Below, in pieces: positions 60,878 through 64,000 of a stretch of DNA of 64,000 bases. The stretch is from the NCBI RefSeq assembly GCF_000876015.1, contig NZ_BBQM01000012.1, positions 62,001 through 126,000 of the forward strand. Direction: 5' to 3'. A program made the position numbers and the translations under genes. Position 1 is the stretch's first letter, and each line of letters begins with the position of its first letter. The notes under the pieces were generated by a model. The model was not told the DNA's origin and made no database searches. It was given only the letters and a program-made list of their open reading frames with translations. The stretch comes from Cupriavidus basilensis (GTDB lineage Bacteria > Pseudomonadota > Gammaproteobacteria > Burkholderiales > Burkholderiaceae).

Positions 60878-62376
60878 GGCTGCGGCGCCCGTCGCCGGTC
60901 CTCGCGCCGGCGCTTGCCGCGGCCCTCGCCGCGGCGATCCTGCTCGGCGGCTGCGCGGCCGGCCCCGACTACCGCAAGCCGGATTCCGAGCTGCCCGCGG
61001 CATGGAAGATCGAGCCGCCGTGGCGCGAAAGCACGCCCGGCGACAGCGTGGCCAAGGGCACCTGGTGGGAACGCTTCGGCGATGCCCGCCTCGATGCGCT
61101 CGAGCAGCAGGCGCTCGCGGCCAACCCCACGCTGGCCGTGGCCAATGCCCGCCTGGCGCAGGCCCGCTCGCAGGCCAACGCGGCCAATGCCGGGCTGTTC
61201 CCGCAGATCGGCATCAATGCGCGCGCGCAGCGCGCGGCCATCTCAGCCAACCGCCCGCTGACCAACTATGCGGCGCCGAACTTCGGCACCGTGCAGAACG
61301 ACCTCACGCCCTCGTTCACGGTGGGCTACGAGCTCGATCTGGCCGGCCGCGTGCGGCGCACCATCGAAAGCGCCGAGGCCTCGGCGCAGCAGTCGCAGGC
61401 CGATTTCGAGAACGTGCGGCTGCTGCTGACCACCGACCTCGCCGCCAACTACTACAACCTGCGCGCGCTCGACATCGAGATCGATGTGCTGCAGCGCTCC
61501 ATCGCGCTGCAGCGCCGCGCGCTCGATCTGGTCAGCGCGCGCCACGACCTCGGCGCCGCCTCCGGGCTGGACCTGGCGCAGCAGCAGGCGCTGCTCGACG
61601 CGACGCTCACCCAGGTGGACGTGCTGGCCAAGCAGCGCAGCCAGTTCGAGCACGCCATCGCCACGCTCACCGGCACCGCCGCGCCGCTGTTCGCGCTGGC
61701 GCCGGAGGTGGCCGAGCTGGTGCCGCCCGCGGTGCCGCTCGGCGTGCCGTCCGACGTGCTGGAGCGCCGGCCCGACGTGGCCTCGGCCGAACGCGCGATG
61801 GCCGCGGCCAACGCGCAGATCGGCGTGGCCAAGTCCGCGTTCTATCCGAGCGTGATACTCGGCTCGGCGATCGGCGGCGAGAGCGGCGCGTTCGGCTCGC
61901 TGTTCAACCTGCCCAGCCTGGTGTGGTCGGTCGGCGCCACGGCGGCGGTGACGCTGTTCGACGGCGGCAAGCTGCGCGCCAACCTGTCGTTCGCGCAGGC
62001 CGGATACGACGGCACCGTGGCCAACTACCGCCGCGTGGTGCTGACCGCGATGCAGGAAGTGGAAGACGGCATCACCGGCCTGTCCGCGCTGTCGCGCGCC
62101 AACGACCAGCAGCGGCGCGCCGTGGGCAGCGCGCGCCAGGTGCTCGACATGGCCACCGCGCGCTACGAAGGCGGCGCCACCGGCTACCTCGACGTGATCA
62201 CGGCCCAGCAGGGCCTGCTCGGCGCCGAGCGCACGGCGGCGCAACTGCGCGGCCAGCAGATGCTGACCGCGGTGTTCCTGGTCAAGGCGCTGGGCGGCGA
62301 CTGGGGCGGCGCCTCGACGCTGGCCGATGGCGGGGCGAAGGCGATGAAGGGGATGAAGCAGGTGGTGGCGAAGTAG
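60874..62376 (+). CDS. Outer-membrane efflux lipoprotein (NodT/OprM family)
   Basis: This 500-residue TolC-like channel has a lipobox in LGGCAAGPDYRKP (LGG-C, acylated Cys near residue 29). Duplicated OEP domains give LANPTLAVANARLAQARSQANAANAGLFPQI and the later RRPDVASAERAMAAANAQIGVAKSAFYPSV, the usual internal repeat. It completes the pump across the outer membrane. ATGA overlap with the adaptor gene indicates one transcript. Substrates may be drugs or aromatic compounds, relevant to the nearby phenol degradation, but nothing specific can be claimed. Confidence 0.94.
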   Translation: MRLRRPSPVLAPALAAALAAAILLGGCAAGPDYRKPDSELPAAWKIEPPWRESTPGDSVAKGTWWERFGDARLDALEQQALAANPTLAVANARLAQARSQANAANAGLFPQIGINARAQRAAISANRPLTNYAAPNFGTVQNDLTPSFTVGYELDLAGRVRRTIESAEASAQQSQADFENVRLLLTTDLAANYYNLRALDIEIDVLQRSIALQRRALDLVSARHDLGAASGLDLAQQQALLDATLTQVDVLAKQRSQFEHAIATLTGTAAPLFALAPEVAELVPPAVPLGVPSDVLERRPDVASAERAMAAANAQIGVAKSAFYPSVILGSAIGGESGAFGSLFNLPSLVWSVGATAAVTLFDGGKLRANLSFAQAGYDGTVANYRRVVLTAMQEVEDGITGLSALSRANDQQRRAVGSARQVLDMATARYEGGATGYLDVITAQQGLLGAERTAAQLRGQQMLTAVFLVKALGGDWGGASTLADGGAKAMKGMKQVVAK

Positions 62377-62480
62377 CGGATGGGTCCGGCGGCGTGGCTG
62401 GCCATGCCGAAGGTTTGCACGCAAGCAGATTGCTCGCGTCATCAGCCCTGGCGCGAACCTCGACATACCGCTGGTTCGCT

Positions 62481-62508
62481 CCCCTCTCCCGCGTGCGGGA
62501 GCGGGAGA
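62481..62508. repeat. GC-rich intergenic inverted repeat, copy 3 (imperfect)
   Basis: CCCCTCTCCCGC-GT-GCGGGAGCGGGAG has the same core as the copies at 1556, 17979 and 63642. It is located between the convergent efflux channel and metQ genes, upstream of the bidirectional terminator. Confidence 0.7.
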
Positions 62509-62569
62509 ACACCTTGCCTAGGCGTATCTGGCGGCTTCGTTCATTGCCCTGGCGCGTTGCCCCGGAAAA

Positions 62570-62600
62570 AAAAGCGCCCGGACCAAGCCGGGCGCTTTTT
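62570..62600. terminator. Bidirectional intrinsic terminator between efflux and metQ genes
   Basis: A 12-bp perfect stem, AAAAGCGCCCGG/CCGGGCGCTTTT with loop ACCAAG, has T-runs on both strands (A-run before, T-run after). It is placed to end both convergent transcripts. Confidence 0.92.
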
Positions 62601-62641
62601 GCTTCCAGGGCCCCGAAGGGCCGCGCTGCCTCAGCGCTGGT

Positions 62642-63454
62642 TCAGCGCTGGTACGCCGGCGGCAGGAAGCCCGCGAAGCGCTGCTGCGTGGTCGCCTTGA
62701 ATTCCGGCGACTGGTAGGCGTCGCGGATGTCCTTGACGAACGGCTTGCCGAGGTCGGCGGTGCGCACGGCCACCAGGTTCATGTAGTAGTCGGGAATCTT
62801 CTCCAGCGACAGCGCCTCGGTCAGCTTCAGGCCGGAGGACAGCGCGAAGTTGCCGTTGACGAAGGCGTAGTCCACGTCGTCGAGCGAGCGCGGCAGCTGC
62901 GCGGCTTCGAGCTGGATCAGCTTGAGCTTGTTCGGGTTGGTCTCGATGTCGCGCTCGCTGGCGCGGATCGTGTCGGTGCCGGGCTTGAGCGTGACCCAGC
63001 CGATCTGCTGCAGGATCGCGATGGCGCGCGCCAGGTTGGACGGATCGTTGGGCAGCGAGACGGTGGCGCCCGGCTTCACTTCGGCCAGGGTCTTGTGCTT
63101 GTGGCTGTAGATGCCGATCGGCGCGGTCGGCACCTGCAGCACCTCGGACAGTTGCAGCTTGCGGTCGCCGGCGAACTTCTTCAGGTAGGCCACGTGCTGG
63201 AAGGCGTTGGCGTCGATGGCGCCATCGGCCAGCGCCAGGTTGGGCTGCACGTAGTCGCTGAACTCGACGATGGTGACCTTGTAGCCCTTCTTCTCCAGCA
63301 GCGGCTTGATGCCGTAGCGGATCTGGTCGGAGTACGGGCCGGCGGTGGCGCCGAAGCGGATTTCCTTCTTGTCCGGATCGGCCGCGCCGGCCGTCTGGAT
63401 CACGCCGAGGGCAAGCACCGCGGCAATCAGTCGAATCCCGAAACCCATTTTCAT
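62642..63454 (-). CDS. metQ: MetQ/NlpA-family methionine-binding protein (no lipobox)
   Basis: This 270-residue receptor of a methionine ABC importer has RFGATAGPYSDQIRYGIKPLLEKKGYKV, DGAIDANAFQHVAYLK, TVSLPNDPSNLARAIAILQQIGW and VDYAFVNGNFALSSGL, all MetQ hallmarks. The signal peptide (about 1-23, ending TAGAAD) lacks the LxxC lipobox seen in E. coli MetQ, so the product is probably a soluble periplasmic protein. The ATG at 63454 is used; the TTG one codon earlier is not needed, as GGGGAG lies five bases upstream of the ATG. No metNI genes are adjacent. Confidence 0.92.
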   Translation of the reverse strand: MKMGFGIRLIAAVLALGVIQTAGAADPDKKEIRFGATAGPYSDQIRYGIKPLLEKKGYKVTIVEFSDYVQPNLALADGAIDANAFQHVAYLKKFAGDRKLQLSEVLQVPTAPIGIYSHKHKTLAEVKPGATVSLPNDPSNLARAIAILQQIGWVTLKPGTDTIRASERDIETNPNKLKLIQLEAAQLPRSLDDVDYAFVNGNFALSSGLKLTEALSLEKIPDYYMNLVAVRTADLGKPFVKDIRDAYQSPEFKATTQQRFAGFLPPAYQR

Positions 63455-63558
63455 CAAAGCTCCCCGTGTCGTTGGTGTGTATGGCGTGCCCGCGCGCGCT
63501 TTCAGCGGCGGGCGAGGGAGCCATTGTAGGGGGCTACCTATGCGCGAGGAACGAGTAA

Positions 63559-63574
63559 ATATGCATGGGCATAT
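63559..63574. promoter_or_regulatory. Candidate operator palindrome upstream of metQ
   Basis: ATATGC-ATGG-GCATAT is a 6-bp perfect inverted repeat about 105 bp before the metQ start, in an AT-rich patch. It might be a regulator site; a methionine-related role is only positional. Confidence 0.4.
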
Positions 63575-63641
63575 AACTCGGGCGAATAAGGCGGATGGGT
63601 CTGGCGGGGTGGTGTGCGATGCGCCTGCCTTCTCCCGCGGT

Positions 63642-63665
63642 CCCTCTCCCGCAAGCGGGAGAGGG
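63642..63665. repeat. GC-rich intergenic inverted repeat, copy 4
   Basis: CCCTCTCCCGC-AA-GCGGGAGAGGG is a perfect 11-bp inverted repeat and the cleanest member of the family, 43 bp downstream of the metY stop codon on the minus strand. Confidence 0.85.
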
Positions 63666-63707
63666 GGAACCTGCGGGAAACGACAGGCAGGGCGGGCAGC
63701 GCCGGCC

Positions 63708-64000
63708 TCAGGCCGCCGCCAGCGCCCGGTCGAGGTCTTCGAGCAGGTCGTCGATATGCTCGATGCCGATCGACAGGCGCACCATGTCCTCGCTCACGCC
63801 GGCGGCCTTCAGTTCGGCGGCGTCGAGCTGGCGGTGGGTGGTGGAGGCCGGGTGCGTGGCCAGCGACTTGGCGTCGCCGATGTTGACCAGGCGCGTGAAC
63901 AGCTGCAGCGCGTCGAGGAAGCGCGCGCCGGCCTCGCGGCCGCCGCTCTTGAGGCCGAACGACAGGATGCCGGGGCCGCGGCCGCCGAGGTAGCGCTGCA
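63708..64000 (-). CDS. metY: O-acetylhomoserine aminocarboxypropyltransferase (MetY), C-terminal part
   Basis: Only the last 96 codons are inside the window. The translated end includes GILSFGLKSGG, FTRLVNIGDAKSLATHPASTTHRQL and AGVSEDMVRLSIGIEHIDDLLEDL, the characteristic C-terminal domain of Cys/Met-metabolism PLP enzymes, with MetY-type NIGDAKSLATHPA. It makes homocysteine from O-acetylhomoserine and sulfide in the cytoplasm. The catalytic Lys lies outside the window. Its neighbour metQ on the same strand also concerns methionine. Confidence 0.92.
   Translation of the reverse strand, partial: QRYLGGRGPGILSFGLKSGGREAGARFLDALQLFTRLVNIGDAKSLATHPASTTHRQLDAAELKAAGVSEDMVRLSIGIEHIDDLLEDLDRALAAA

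Overview
This is a GC-rich (about 70% by eye) chromosomal stretch that looks like a Burkholderiales betaproteobacterium, probably Burkholderiaceae such as Cupriavidus or a relative. The reasons are several Bug/TctC-type periplasmic receptors, many LysR/GntR/RpiR-controlled catabolic operons, a same-strand regulator plus phenol hydroxylase operon of the pox/dmp type, and heavy use of ATGA-overlapping start/stop codons. I saw no rRNA, tRNA, CRISPR array, IS element or prophage. Both ends cut genes: an AhpD-like protein on the left and O-acetylhomoserine sulfhydrylase on the right.

Layout. (a) 1-2907: AhpD-like fragment, sulfate-binding protein, CPA1 cation/proton antiporter. (b) 3028-15520: a polycarboxylate catabolic island. 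A LysR gene diverges from Bug receptor-galB-galC (4-oxalomesaconate hydratase and CHA aldolase). A second LysR gene is followed by tcuA-tcuB, a class II aldolase-like gene, two more Bug receptors, a LigI-like lactonase/amidohydrolase and a D-2-hydroxyacid dehydrogenase, ended by a strong terminator. (c) 15622-17924: DMT exporter and three small envelope or unknown proteins. (d) 18057-29165: a GntR-controlled cluster with an atypical AroE paralogue, a GldA-like dehydrogenase, a split transketolase, a complete branched-chain-type ABC importer and an SDR. Its substrate is unknown, and three related AT-rich palindromes look like the GntR regulon. (e) 29293-44064: a patatin, then a DmpR/PoxR-type sigma-54 activator, its upstream activating sequences, a -24/-12 promoter and a full phenol-to-acetyl-CoA meta-cleavage operon (dmpKLMNOP-Q-B-C-E-H-I-F-G) that lacks dmpD. 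(f) 44146-47046: proline iminopeptidase, a GlxA-type AraC regulator and an SDR. (g) 47058-54914: a polar amino-acid ABC importer divergent from an RpiR regulator and an operon of diaminopropionate ammonia-lyase, an M20 carbamoylase/amidohydrolase and a D-carbamoylase-type nitrilase, read here as a possible ureido- or carbamoyl-diaminopropionate pathway. (h) 54978-64000: an orphan SsuA-like binding protein, an RND efflux triad, MetQ and the end of MetY.

The best characterised unit is phenol degradation. DmpR senses phenol, the multicomponent hydroxylase makes catechol, DmpB opens the ring, and DmpC-I-H followed by E-G-F yield pyruvate and acetyl-CoA. The two clusters most likely to hold something undescribed are the GntR/split-transketolase cluster and the RpiR/diaminopropionate/carbamoylase cluster. 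A family of GC-rich inverted repeats containing CCCTCTCCCGC recurs at four intergenic sites, three of them between convergent genes.
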